A program made the position numbers and the translations under genes. The notes beneath the pieces are model-generated. The model made no database searches, was not told the origin of the DNA, and saw only the letters and a program-made list of their open reading frames with translations. A DNA stretch of 41,480 nucleotides from Myxococcota bacterium. Lineage in GTDB: Bacteria > Myxococcota_A > UBA796 > CAJQPC01. The DNA lies in the NCBI GenBank assembly GCA_023150845.1, contig JAKLKD010000027.1, positions 1 to 41,480 on the forward strand, in the 5' to 3' direction. This document shows positions 16,928-26,254 of the stretch, piece by piece (position 1 is the stretch's first letter; every line of letters starts with the position of its first letter).

Positions 16928-18955
16928 GTGGGAGCCCCGACCTGGCCGCCGACGCCGGAGGAGGCCCACCGCCTCACGATGGAGGAGTACGGGCTCTCCG
17001 AGGCGGAGCTGGGCTTCGCCCCGGCGGAGGACGCCGAGGCCGAGCGCGCGCTCTTGAGCGCCTTGCTCTTCGCCCGCCCGGTTCGGGTCTTGAGCCACAG
17101 CGGCAAGCAGGTCGGCACCACCCTCGCCGAGCTGCAGCGCCGCCTGGGCGCCTGGCTCCGCCTCGTGAGCGGCTTCGACGTGAAGCTCGCCGCGTCCGAC
17201 CCGCCCTCCACCGACGGCACGACGCTCTACCTGCCCATCGCCGTGCCCGCCCCGGCTGAGCCCGAGCTCGACGAGCGCCTCTACCGCGCCATGGGGCTGA
17301 TGCAGCTCGGCCTCTTGCAGCTCGGGTTCTTGGAGCGCCGGGAGGTGCTCGCCGAGATCTACCGGGACTGGGTGCTGCGCTCGATCTACCACCTGCTCGC
17401 CGCCCGGGTCGTGCTGCGCCACTGGTCCACCCGTTACCCCGGCGTCGCGAAGGACCTCCTCAAGATCCCCCTCGTCGAGAAGGCCGGTGAGCTGCGGGTG
17501 AACGTCACCCCTGTCCCCCGGGACGGCCTGCCCGACGTGTTCATCCCGCTCTACTCGGGCCTGACGGTCAACCTCAACTGGCCCAAGCAGCCGCCCGGCG
17601 GCGCGGAGACGGCGGCGGCGGTGGCGGCGGTGGACAGCGCCCCATCGATTGAGGCCGCGAAGCTCGTCGTCTTGGGCCGAGCGCGCTCGTTGCGGCAGAC
17701 CTTCGCCCGGCTGCGGGTGGGCGCGCCGCCGATCCCCTGGTGGATCGGCGTCATCCGCCCGGAGTGGATCCTCGCCGACCTCAGCCGTGACCTCGCCTAT
17801 GAGCAGGCCTGGATGAAGGGCACGAGCCGCACGATGGAGCTGCTCAACGAGGCGATGGCGCGGAACGCCAAACGTATCCCCACCCCGACGCTGCCCGGCG
17901 CCGAGCGCCCCAAGGGCCTGCGAGAGCGCCTCAAGGAGCGGATCCTCGGCGGCCCGCCCTCGCCGGAGCTGGCGAAGATGCCCGCTTATGGTGTGGCCCG
18001 AGACGAGGCCCAGGCGAAGGCCGCCGCCGCCGCGAGCGCCGCCGAGGCCCCAGCGAGCCTGGCCCGGCCCGAAGACGACGGCGGCGTGGCCTATGACGAG
18101 TGGGATCACCAGGCCGGGGTCTACAAGGTGAACCACACCCGGGTCTTCACCCCGGAGGCCCCGGCGGGGGCGCTGTCGTCCTACCAGAAGGTCGTCACGG
18201 CGAACGCCCAGGCCATTGCCCGGATCCGCCGCCGCTTTGAGGCCCTGCGGGTGGAGGAGCGCTGGCAGGGCGGCCTGCAGGACGGGCCAGAGATCGATCT
18301 CGACCGCGCGCTCATCGCCTACGCCGACCTCGTCGCGGGGCAGCAGCCCAAGGAGGACTTCTACCGGCGCTTCGTGCGGCAGCGCCGGGATCTGTGCGTG
18401 ATGACCCTCGTAGACCTCACGGGCTCGACCCAAGGGCAGGTGCTCCACATGGAGCAGGAGGCCGTGATCCTCTTCGCCGAGGGCCTGCGGGTCTTGGGCC
18501 TTCCCCACAGCTTCTACGGGTTCAACTCCGAGGCGCCGGATCGCTGCAACCTCTGGCGGCTCAAGGGGTTTGAGGACAGCTACGACGAGCGCACCCTGCG
18601 CCGCTTGGGGAGCCTACGCGCGGGCGGCGCCACACGAATGGGCGCCTTCTTGCGGCACGCCGGGGCGCTCTTGGCGCGGCGGGCTGAAGGGCGGCGGGTG
18701 CTCATCCTGCTCAGCGACGGCAAGCCGGAGGATCGGGGGGAGTACCGCGGCCGCTACGGCGTGCTCGACGCGGCCATGGCGGTGCGGGAGCTCGCCCGAG
18801 ACAACGTGCAGGTGCACACCATCAGCCTCCGCCGGAGCGAAGGGGACGACGCCTGGCTCGGCGAGATCTTCGGGCCGGGCCGCACCCTGTCGCTGCAGAG
18901 CGTCGAGCTCCTCCCCGAGCGCCTGCCCGAGCTGTTTAGAGGCCTCATCAAGTAG
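16928..18955 (+). CDS. VWA-domain protein of the CbbO/NorD type
   Basis: The 675-residue protein has a long helical N-terminal region and a central charged linker with Ala-rich low complexity around 345-380. A C-terminal von Willebrand factor A domain starts near residue 490. Its metal-ion-dependent adhesion site is D496-L-T-G-S-T, with the downstream Thr in GGATRMG and the Asp in LLSDGKPED, so the site looks intact. The order AAA+ ATPase then VWA protein, and the sizes, match CbbQ-CbbO and NorQ-NorD, in which the VWA protein bridges the ATPase to the target enzyme. The start is a GTG, 12 bases after the ATPase stop. The protein has no signal peptide and should be cytoplasmic. The client enzyme is not apparent from the neighbourhood. 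Confidence 0.85.
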   Translation: MGAPTWPPTPEEAHRLTMEEYGLSEAELGFAPAEDAEAERALLSALLFARPVRVLSHSGKQVGTTLAELQRRLGAWLRLVSGFDVKLAASDPPSTDGTTLYLPIAVPAPAEPELDERLYRAMGLMQLGLLQLGFLERREVLAEIYRDWVLRSIYHLLAARVVLRHWSTRYPGVAKDLLKIPLVEKAGELRVNVTPVPRDGLPDVFIPLYSGLTVNLNWPKQPPGGAETAAAVAAVDSAPSIEAAKLVVLGRARSLRQTFARLRVGAPPIPWWIGVIRPEWILADLSRDLAYEQAWMKGTSRTMELLNEAMARNAKRIPTPTLPGAERPKGLRERLKERILGGPPSPELAKMPAYGVARDEAQAKAAAAASAAEAPASLARPEDDGGVAYDEWDHQAGVYKVNHTRVFTPEAPAGALSSYQKVVTANAQAIARIRRRFEALRVEERWQGGLQDGPEIDLDRALIAYADLVAGQQPKEDFYRRFVRQRRDLCVMTLVDLTGSTQGQVLHMEQEAVILFAEGLRVLGLPHSFYGFNSEAPDRCNLWRLKGFEDSYDERTLRRLGSLRAGGATRMGAFLRHAGALLARRAEGRRVLILLSDGKPEDRGEYRGRYGVLDAAMAVRELARDNVQVHTISLRRSEGDDAWLGEIFGPGRTLSLQSVELLPERLPELFRGLIK

Positions 18956-18958
18956 GGC

Positions 18959-19004
18959 CTTGACGCGCCCATTCACGGTGGCAGGCACGACGCGCCGGGT
19001 CAAG
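18959..19004 (+). terminator. Imperfect hairpin after the VWA gene
   Basis: CTTGAC (18959-18964) can pair with GTCAAG (18999-19004), and GCGC (18965-18968) with GCGC (18992-18995) across a small bulge, starting four bases after the TAG stop. The rest of the 279-base gap to 19234 holds a TATGAT at 19089-19094 with no -35 partner, and otherwise nothing I can identify. Confidence 0.3.
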
Positions 19005-19234
19005 CGCGCTCTTGTCCTCAAAGGGCCAAGTTCTGTCCGCCCCACGCGGCGACCGCGCCGAGCCGCGCCGGGCGCGCCGCGGGCGGGATATGATGAGATC
19101 CTTCCGCCGCCGCTCCGCCGCCAATCGGCTACAAGGCTCCGCGCCTCCTCGTCCCCGACGCCCCTCCGCTGTCCGCCCCTCCCCTCGCGCCTCTCTCGTC
19201 TCTTCCCCCTCACCCTCCACCCCACGACGCCGTT

Positions 19235-22200
19235 ATGGGCTCACTGACGCTGTTGCTTGGCCGCACCCGCTGGCGTCGCCGTGAGGCGCTGCCCGTCGGG
19301 GTCTTACACGCCGACGCCGTGAGCGGTGTCGGCCGCCCCGCGGCGCTGTTCCTCACCGACGCGCCTCTCGGCGAGCGCGCGCTTGAGCGGGAGCAGCTCG
19401 AGGCCCAGGCCGATCGGTTCACCTTTGAGCCCCAGCTCAAGGTCTACACGGCGCTCTTGGAGGAGCTGGCCACCCGGCATGGCGGCGGCCGCGCCATCCT
19501 CCCCGACCGCAGCCTCGCCTTGATCGCCCAGCGGGTCGTCGAGCAGTCGCCCCAGCGTTTCCCTTGGATGCGCCAGATGGGCGCGACGCCCGCCCTGGGC
19601 CAGGCCCTCGCTCAGCTCCACCAGGCGGCCTTGGAGTCCGACCGCGACCCCATCGCCGGGGCCCCCCACGAGGACGAGCTCCGCGAGGCGATGTCCGCCA
19701 TCGACCGCGCCGTGGAGCGTGTCCCCGGGCACCGCACCCGCGCCCGGGCCTTCCGTGAGCTGCTCTCCGTCGTCGAGCGCCCCCCCGCCGCGCTGCGGGA
19801 CTGGCTGCGCGCCCAGCGCACCGTCGTCGTCTCCGACCTCCTCCAGCCCACCGCGCTCCGGCGCAACCTGCTCATCGCCTTGTCCCGGGCCTGGGTGAAG
19901 GAGGGCTGCGAGGTCATCATCACCTTCGAGATCGGCGTCGATCTCGCCGGGCAGGCCGCGGCGCGCTTCTTTGACTACGAGGATCTCGACGGCGAGGCCT
20001 GGTCGCTCAAGGCCTTCGCCGCGACGCGGCGCCTGCGTAAGGAGCTCTTTGACGCCTTGGTCGGCGAAGGAGACGCGCGGGTCGTCGTCGCGGGGCCCGA
20101 CGGCCTCGTCGAGGTGGAGCCCGGCGTCGATTACCCCGGCGAGTCCGACCCCGACCTCACCGATCTCATGTTCCGCGACGCCCCGCTGCAGGTGGAGGGT
20201 GACCCCTACGCCTTCGCCCGGGCCCAGCTCGGCGACGGCCGGGTGCGCCTCGCCCGCCTGGCCGACCCCGACGCCGAGCTGCGCTTCATCGCCCGAGAGG
20301 TGAAGGACGCGCTCCTCGCCGGGACCCGCCCCAAGGACTGCGTCGTCGCCTTGGCCGACCTCTCCGCCCGGGCCGACCGCCTGCGCGCCGTGTTCAACGA
20401 CCACGGCCTGCCCTTCGCGCTGTCGTCTGGGCAGCCCCTCGGCTCAAGCCCCGTCGCCCGGCTCGTCCTGCGCATCGCCCGCCTCGCGCTCCGCGACTTC
20501 CCCGCCGAGGACCTCCTCGACGTGCTGCGCTCCGAGCTCGTGCGGCCCTCGCCCCCGCTCCGCCCGGCGCAGATGGCCGAGTGGTGCCGGGCCGCCGGTG
20601 TGCGCGGAGGTGACCCCGCCACCTGGGAGGCGCCGCTCCGGGCCTGGCTCGGCCTGCGCTACAAGGGGGACGACCTCGACGCCAAGGTGAAGAACCTCCC
20701 GCGGAGCCTCGACCTCCTCAGCCAGATCACCGGGTGGATGGAGCCTTTGGCCCAGCCCGCCACCGCCGAGGAGTACCGTGATCGCCTGCTCTTCGTCACC
20801 GACAAGCTGCGGCTCTCCCAGCGTGTCGGCGCCTGTGAGGAGGATCCCGAGGTCGCCCGGGCGAACCTCCAGGCCTGGGGCGCGACCTTACGGCAGCTCG
20901 ACGGCATGGTGCAGGACCTCCGGGTCGTCACCGCCGATCGTTGGCCGGCGATGGAGCTCTACAAGCAGCTTGAGGCCGCGATCCAAGACGGCGCGTGGCA
21001 GCCAAGCCAGGCCGGGGCCACCCGGGTGCAGGTGATGTCCGCCGCCGAGCTGCGTGGGCTCACGCCCAAGCGCCTGTGGCTCGGGGGCCTCGTGCGCAGC
21101 GCCTTCCCGCCGCCGCCGGGGGTGCCGTTCTTGGTGCCCCGGAAGAACCTCCGGGACGCCCAGCCCGTCGATCCTGTCGCCGAGGCCCGCTACCTGTTCT
21201 GCTCCTTGCTGCGCAACACCCTGCGGGGCCCTGAGCCTGACCGCTTGACGCTCTCTTGGGCCGCCGCTGAGGACGGAAAGACCCTCGCGCCCTCGCCGAT
21301 CGTCGAGGAGCTGCTCTCCGTCCCCCTCAACCTCCCCGCCGAGGCCGAGGCCCGCAGCTTCGGGCGTTATGCCGTCGATGACATCGACCTCGACGGCGTC
21401 CCGCCCCGCTCCCGCTCCGACGCGCTCCGCGCCGCCGCCGATGAGCCCGCCTGGCGCGCGCTCTTGCCCGCCGCCGATCTCACCCTCGCCGATCTCCACG
21501 ACGAGGTGGTCGCCGACCGCGCCGCCGAGGCCCCCTTCGGCGCCCGGGACGGCCTGCTCTCTACGGCGCCCGCGCCCCCGGAGGAGATCGCCGTCACCGC
21601 GCTCGAGTCCTACCTGCGCTGCCCGGCGCGGTACTGGTTCAGCGCCGTCTTGCACCTCGGCCCCCCTGAGGAGTGGAACGCCGAGGTCGCCGCCACCCGC
21701 CGAGGGACCGCGCTGCACGAGGTGCTAGAGAGCTTCTTTAAGCGCCGCGGGCTGGCCCCGGTGCGCCCAGGTGAGCCCGAGGAGCGCGTAGCCAAGGAGC
21801 TCTACGACGCCGCGACCGAGGTGTTTGACCGCGTGGAGGCCGAGGGCAACTTCGACCGTGAGCTGTTCCGCTGGCAGCGCGCCCGCTGGGTCGCCGGGCT
21901 CATCGACGACGAGCCCAAGGGTGTGCTCGCCTGCTGGCTCGCCCGTGAACAAGAGAACGGCCTCGACGCCGAGCCTATGGCCGTCGAGCACGAGTTCCGC
22001 GGCCTGCAGGTCGGCCCGCTCTCGGTGCGCGGCAAGATCGACCGTGTCGATCGGGTGCCCGGCGGGCTCCTGCTCACCGACTACAAGACCGGGAAGGTGC
22101 AGAACGCCAAACGCCTGGAGCGCGGCTTGCTCATCCAGCCCGTGCTCTACGCCGAGGCCCTCACCCAGGCGAACCCCGGCCAGCCCGTGGCGGCCTGTTA

Positions 22201-22525
22201 TTACGAGATGAAGGCCCCCAAAGAGATGGGTCGGGTCGGCTGGTCCGGCGACGGTGAGCTCGTCAAGAAGCTCGCGGGCCCCCGGGTTCAGCCCGCCATC
22301 TTTGACCACACCCGAGGCCGGGCCTACCTCGACCACGCCGCCCGGGCCGCCGAGCGCCTCAGCCGGGGTCGTTTCCACCCCACCCTCGCCGGGGACCGCG
22401 ACGCCGACTGTGAACATTGTGACTTCTCTCGGGTGTGCCGGGTCTCCCATGAGCGCTCGGAGCGCCTGCGGCCCCACGCCGAGGGTTTGGATCTCCAGGC
22501 CCCCCTGCGGGACGACGGCCCGTGA
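19235..22525 (+). CDS. addB: AddB-like subunit of a helicase-nuclease (PD-(D/E)XK, Fe-S)
   Basis: The 1096-residue protein matches AddB in length and plan. The N-terminal two-thirds is a helicase-like fold without a usable Walker A motif: the N-terminus reads LLLGRTRWRRREAL where a P-loop would be expected. The C-terminal third is a RecB-family nuclease, with G-x-x-x-H (GTALH), DYKTGK, and LIQPVLYAEAL as the Q-Y motif. It is flanked by an iron-staple set of cysteines, C796, C1059, C1062 and C1068 (C...C-x2-C-x5-C), as known for AddB. AddAB-type enzymes resect double-strand breaks for RecA loading. The partner helicase AddA starts 18 bases downstream, so the two are an operon. The ATG at 19235 has no visible ribosome site. 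Confidence 0.85.
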   Translation: MGSLTLLLGRTRWRRREALPVGVLHADAVSGVGRPAALFLTDAPLGERALEREQLEAQADRFTFEPQLKVYTALLEELATRHGGGRAILPDRSLALIAQRVVEQSPQRFPWMRQMGATPALGQALAQLHQAALESDRDPIAGAPHEDELREAMSAIDRAVERVPGHRTRARAFRELLSVVERPPAALRDWLRAQRTVVVSDLLQPTALRRNLLIALSRAWVKEGCEVIITFEIGVDLAGQAAARFFDYEDLDGEAWSLKAFAATRRLRKELFDALVGEGDARVVVAGPDGLVEVEPGVDYPGESDPDLTDLMFRDAPLQVEGDPYAFARAQLGDGRVRLARLADPDAELRFIAREVKDALLAGTRPKDCVVALADLSARADRLRAVFNDHGLPFALSSGQPLGSSPVARLVLRIARLALRDFPAEDLLDVLRSELVRPSPPLRPAQMAEWCRAAGVRGGDPATWEAPLRAWLGLRYKGDDLDAKVKNLPRSLDLLSQITGWMEPLAQPATAEEYRDRLLFVTDKLRLSQRVGACEEDPEVARANLQAWGATLRQLDGMVQDLRVVTADRWPAMELYKQLEAAIQDGAWQPSQAGATRVQVMSAAELRGLTPKRLWLGGLVRSAFPPPPGVPFLVPRKNLRDAQPVDPVAEARYLFCSLLRNTLRGPEPDRLTLSWAAAEDGKTLAPSPIVEELLSVPLNLPAEAEARSFGRYAVDDIDLDGVPPRSRSDALRAAADEPAWRALLPAADLTLADLHDEVVADRAAEAPFGARDGLLSTAPAPPEEIAVTALESYLRCPARYWFSAVLHLGPPEEWNAEVAATRRGTALHEVLESFFKRRGLAPVRPGEPEERVAKELYDAATEVFDRVEAEGNFDRELFRWQRARWVAGLIDDEPKGVLACWLAREQENGLDAEPMAVEHEFRGLQVGPLSVRGKIDRVDRVPGGLLLTDYKTGKVQNAKRLERGLLIQPVLYAEALTQANPGQPVAACYYEMKAPKEMGRVGWSGDGELVKKLAGPRVQPAIFDHTRGRAYLDHAARAAERLSRGRFHPTLAGDRDADCEHCDFSRVCRVSHERSERLRPHAEGLDLQAPLRDDGP

Positions 22526-22543
22526 GCATGACGAGGTTTGATC

Positions 22544-25500
22544 ATGCAGCTTGATCTGCGCGGGCCGAGGGTCCGGTTAGACGTCGCCGATCCCGCGCTG
22601 AAGCTCACCGAGGCCCAGCGCGCGGCGATGCAGACCGACCGCGAGATCCTCGTGAGCGCGGGCGCGGGCGCGGGCAAGACCCACACCCTCGCCTTACGAT
22701 ACGTCGCCTTGTTGCTGGAGATCGCTGAGGAGGCCGTCTCCCGCGAAGGCGTGCCGCGCCCCGACATCGAGTCTGTGCTGGTCTTGACCTTCACCGAGAA
22801 GGCCGCTGAAGAGATGTCGGAGCGCTGTTACCAGCGGCTCTTGGGCCTCTCCTCCGCGCTCCGCCGAGCCCAGGACGAGCTCACCGCGCGCCACGGCGAC
22901 CTGCGCGCACGGCGCCTCATCGCCGCGGTGGACCACCTCGTCGACACCTTCAACCTCGCCCGCATCTCCACCTTTCACGCCTTCTGCGGGCGGCTGTTGC
23001 GGGAGTTCCCCGCGGAGACCCGCACAGACCCGGGCTTTGAGGTGCTGGAGCCGTCTCAGGCCGAGCGCCTGCGCGCCGACGCCGCCGAGCGCGCCCTGGC
23101 GGAGCTCGCCAAGACCCAGTCCCCGGACTTTCCGCTGCTCCTCGACGCCTTCGGCAGCCGCCGCCAGGTGCTCGCCGCCTTAGACGCGGCCTTGTCCGAG
23201 CGTGGGGCCCTCGCCGAGCGCCTCACGGAGCACGCCGCAGGGCGGGTGACCGTCGATGATCTGGTGCGCCGCGCCGCGATGCGCCCGGAGACGGTCAAGG
23301 CCTTCCTGAACAACGAGGCCCTCCCCGTGCTGGAGCGTGTGGCCTCGGTGCTCTCGTGGGTGACGCGGGAGGGCTTCTGGGCCCACGACGAGCTCAAGCC
23401 GCTCATCGAAGCGCTGCAGCGCCTCCCCGACGATCCGCTCCGACTGTACGAGCTCTACCAGCGCTCCTTGCTCGTCATGCTGCGGACGAGCGACGGCTCG
23501 CTCAAGGTGAAGGGCTTCACCACCTGGACGGACATCGACAAGGCCGACGCCTGGCCACGAAAGGAGCTCTTTAAGGCCGCCAAAGAAGAGCTCGGCGCCT
23601 TGGCCGCCACCTTAGGCGACTGGCCCGAGCGTTATCGAAAGGCCCGTCGTCTGCCCGTGCGCGCTGACGGCACGCTCCTCGACGTGCTCCGCGCCTTGGG
23701 CCGCCTGTTCTTGGCCGCCCAGGAGCACCTGCAGGAGTCCCTGCTCGACCGCGGCGCCTTGGACTTCTCCGAGCTGCAGGCCCGGGCCGCGCGCACCATC
23801 GCCGAGAAGCCCGCCTTGGTGGAGCAGCTTCAGCGCCGCTTCCGTTACCTCATGGTCGATGAGTTCCAGGACACCGACGAGGTGCAGTGGGGCATCGTGC
23901 GGGCCATCGGCCGCCCGGGCGGGGCGCCGAGCGACCGCATCTTTCTGGTCGGTGACGCCAAGCAGGCCATCTACGGCTTCCGCGGCAGCGACGTGACCGT
24001 GTTTCGTGGCGCCGAGTCTGAGCTGGGCATCAAGGCCCTGGAGTTCCCCGAGAACTTCCGCAGCGCGCCGGAGCTCATCGAGTGGTTCAACGACCTGTTC
24101 ACCCAGGTCTTGGGGCCGACGGGGCGCCCGGGCCCGGCGTATGAGGCCCGCTACAGCCCCCTGCGCGCGGCCGGTCCCGAACGAGACGGCACGGTGCGGA
24201 TCGTGCTGCATGGCGAGAAGGCCGGCGCGCAGTCCGCTCGCGCCGAGGCCGAGGCCGCCGCGTCCCTGCTCGCCGCGGAGATCCTCCCCGATCGTGGCGT
24301 CTACAAGGGCCTCGACGCGCTAAACCGGGCGCTCCACCCCACGCCGCCCATCGCCGTGCTGCTGCGCAGCCGCACCCACCTGCTCGTCTGGGAGGAGGCC
24401 CTGCGCCGCCGCGGCGTGGCCTTCGTCGTCGCGGGCGGCGTCGGCTTCTGGTCTCGTCCCGAGGTGGTGGACCTCGTCAACGCCCTTGACGCCTTGGCGA
24501 ACAACGACCGTCTGTCCTTGGTGGGGCTCCTGCGCTCGCCGCTCATGGGGCTCACGGATCAAGACATCCAAGACCTCTACGCCCAGGTGCTCCTCGACCG
24601 CTTCGCCACCCGGGAGCTCCCGCCGGGGCTCCACGAGCGGGTCTACGGCGCCCAGGCCCGCCTGCGCCGCCTCGCCCAGCTCCGTTACCGCGTGCCCGCG
24701 GCCTCGCTCATCGAGGCCCTGGTCTCGGGCTGCGCGGCCTGGCACCTCTACCAGCGTGAGGACAGCTCGGGCCAGGCCGAGGCCAACGTGCGGCGTCTCA
24801 TCTCTAAGGTGAACGCCCTGCACGAGCACGGCGGCGGCGGCGTCGAGGAGATCGCCCGGCTGCTCGTGCGGCAGGTCGAGCAGGCCCAGCGGGAGAGCGA
24901 GGCGAGCCTCACCCCGGCGGCGGCGCGGGTGGTGCTCATGACCGTACACGCCTCGAAGGGGCTCGAGTTCCCCGTGGTGATCGTGCCGGGTCTGGGCGAA
25001 AAATCCCCACCCAACACAGATCCCCTCATCGCCCGGCGCCTCGACGGCCGCTGGAGCATCGCCTGTAAGGTGCACGACCCCGAGTCCACCATCCAAGAGA
25101 AGGTCGATCCCGGCCTGTACGGCGAGCTGAGCCAGCGCCGCGGTGAGGAGGAGCTCGCCGAGCACAAGCGCCTGCTCTACGTCGCCGTCACCCGGGCCCG
25201 GCGGCACCTCGTGCTGCTCGGCGCGCCCACGGCCAAAGAGAGCGGCGCCGAGCCCCGCACCTGGATGGAGCTGCTGGAGCTTCACCACGGCAAGCCCCTG
25301 CTCACCGGCCCGCGCCTGACCGTGCTGGACTCTGGCGAGCTCGACGCCGCCGCCCAGGCCCCGGCCACGCCGAGCCCCCAGCCCGCGCCGCCGGGCCCCG
25401 ACGCCCGCCGCGCCGTAGGCCCCGTGCCTGCCACCATCGAGGTCGAGATCTCCCCCTCCAGCCTCGATCTCTTCATGGAGTGCCCGGCGCGCTGGTACCG

Positions 25501-26248
25501 CCGCCACCTCTTGAGCGTTCATGAGCACGTCAACCGCCGCCAGGTGCGGGACGAGCAGCTCGCCGCCGCCCGCGGCGAGGTGATTCATGGGCTCTTGGAG
25601 GACGATCTCGCCCACGACCGCGCCCAGGCCCGCCGCCGCTGGGAGGCCCGGGCCCACGCTGAGGGCTGCGCCCCCGCCGAGGTCGAGGAGCTCCTCGCCC
25701 GGCTGTATGAGCACCTCGACCGCAGCGCCGCCGACCCCTGGTTACGCCGGGTGCTCGACGCGCCGGGCTTCGCCGAGCTGCCCTTCCGGGTGCCCTTCCA
25801 CAACCTCGTGCTGCGCGGCAAGATCGACCGCCTCTGGCGCGACCCGGACTCCGGCCGCTGGTCTGTGCTGGATTACAAGTCCGAGGCCGTCACCGGCAGC
25901 CTCCGCGACGCCGCCGCGCGCCACGAGCGCCAGCTCCTCTCCTACGCCTGGGCCGCGAGCCGCGTCTTACGCTCCCAAGGGCTCCCCGAGGTTGAGGGCG
26001 CCCAGGTCTACTTCACCGAGCGCGCCGTGCCCGTGGAGCTCGGGCCCCTAGGCGCTGAGGCCCAGGCCGAGTTTGAGGGCCTGCTCGACCACATCAGCGA
26101 CGTCGCCGCGATGAGCTGGAGCCAGGTCGAGCGCCTCGCCGTGAGCACGCCTCGGGCCTGCCGCGACTGCGGCTTCTTTAAGCGCGGCTGTCGGGGGTAC
26201 GACCCCGAGGCTGAAGAGCGTGAGGACGACGAGGCCTCCGCCACCTGA
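22544..26248 (+). CDS. addA: AddA-like UvrD-family helicase-nuclease
   Basis: The 1234-residue protein has a complete superfamily 1A helicase. Walker A is SAGAGAGKT (Lys45), motif II is MVDEFQDTDEVQW, motif III is VGDAKQAIYGFRGSD, motif V is TVHASKGLEFPVV, and motif VI is LYVAVTRARRHL. The C-terminal PD-(D/E)XK nuclease has GEVIHG, GKIDRLW, VLDYKSE and a Q-Y motif (RQLLSYAWA). It thus supplies motor and nuclease for break resection with the AddB-like product. Unusually for AddA, cysteines C980, C1206, C1209 and C1216 sit where an iron-staple cluster would form (C...C-x2-C-x6-C). The ATG at 22544 has GAGG seven bases upstream; the TTG at 22538 is a less likely start. It converges on the amidase gene with a six-base gap. 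Confidence 0.9.
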   Translation: MQLDLRGPRVRLDVADPALKLTEAQRAAMQTDREILVSAGAGAGKTHTLALRYVALLLEIAEEAVSREGVPRPDIESVLVLTFTEKAAEEMSERCYQRLLGLSSALRRAQDELTARHGDLRARRLIAAVDHLVDTFNLARISTFHAFCGRLLREFPAETRTDPGFEVLEPSQAERLRADAAERALAELAKTQSPDFPLLLDAFGSRRQVLAALDAALSERGALAERLTEHAAGRVTVDDLVRRAAMRPETVKAFLNNEALPVLERVASVLSWVTREGFWAHDELKPLIEALQRLPDDPLRLYELYQRSLLVMLRTSDGSLKVKGFTTWTDIDKADAWPRKELFKAAKEELGALAATLGDWPERYRKARRLPVRADGTLLDVLRALGRLFLAAQEHLQESLLDRGALDFSELQARAARTIAEKPALVEQLQRRFRYLMVDEFQDTDEVQWGIVRAIGRPGGAPSDRIFLVGDAKQAIYGFRGSDVTVFRGAESELGIKALEFPENFRSAPELIEWFNDLFTQVLGPTGRPGPAYEARYSPLRAAGPERDGTVRIVLHGEKAGAQSARAEAEAAASLLAAEILPDRGVYKGLDALNRALHPTPPIAVLLRSRTHLLVWEEALRRRGVAFVVAGGVGFWSRPEVVDLVNALDALANNDRLSLVGLLRSPLMGLTDQDIQDLYAQVLLDRFATRELPPGLHERVYGAQARLRRLAQLRYRVPAASLIEALVSGCAAWHLYQREDSSGQAEANVRRLISKVNALHEHGGGGVEEIARLLVRQVEQAQRESEASLTPAAARVVLMTVHASKGLEFPVVIVPGLGEKSPPNTDPLIARRLDGRWSIACKVHDPESTIQEKVDPGLYGELSQRRGEEELAEHKRLLYVAVTRARRHLVLLGAPTAKESGAEPRTWMELLELHHGKPLLTGPRLTVLDSGELDAAAQAPATPSPQPAPPGPDARRAVGPVPATIEVEISPSSLDLFMECPARWYRRHLLSVHEHVNRRQVRDEQLAAARGEVIHGLLEDDLAHDRAQARRRWEARAHAEGCAPAEVEELLARLYEHLDRSAADPWLRRVLDAPGFAELPFRVPFHNLVLRGKIDRLWRDPDSGRWSVLDYKSEAVTGSLRDAAARHERQLLSYAWAASRVLRSQGLPEVEGAQVYFTERAVPVELGPLGAEAQAEFEGLLDHISDVAAMSWSQVERLAVSTPRACRDCGFFKRGCRGYDPEAEEREDDEASAT

Positions 26249-26254
26249 ACCCGC

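Noticed and set aside
16115-18508. 797-codon open frame on the minus strand
   Set aside because: It lies opposite the AAA+ and VWA genes, which have clear family motifs. The antisense translation is Gly/Ala/Arg/His-rich with no domain, a normal by-product of high third-position GC.
16145-18955. Ternary toxin or defence system (AAA+ with VWA, as in MoxR-VWA defence islands)
   Set aside because: No effector, nuclease or phage-related gene is adjacent, and size and motifs fit CbbQ/NorQ with CbbO/NorD better.
18956-19234. Possible small gene or RNA in the longest gap
   Set aside because: Only shadow frames without ribosome sites and one -10-like TATGAT without a -35 partner were found, so nothing can be supported beyond a weak hairpin.
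19235-26248. Phage-defence helicase-nuclease island
   Set aside because: The two proteins have the full architecture of the housekeeping AddAB recombination enzyme, and there are no methylase or other defence neighbours.
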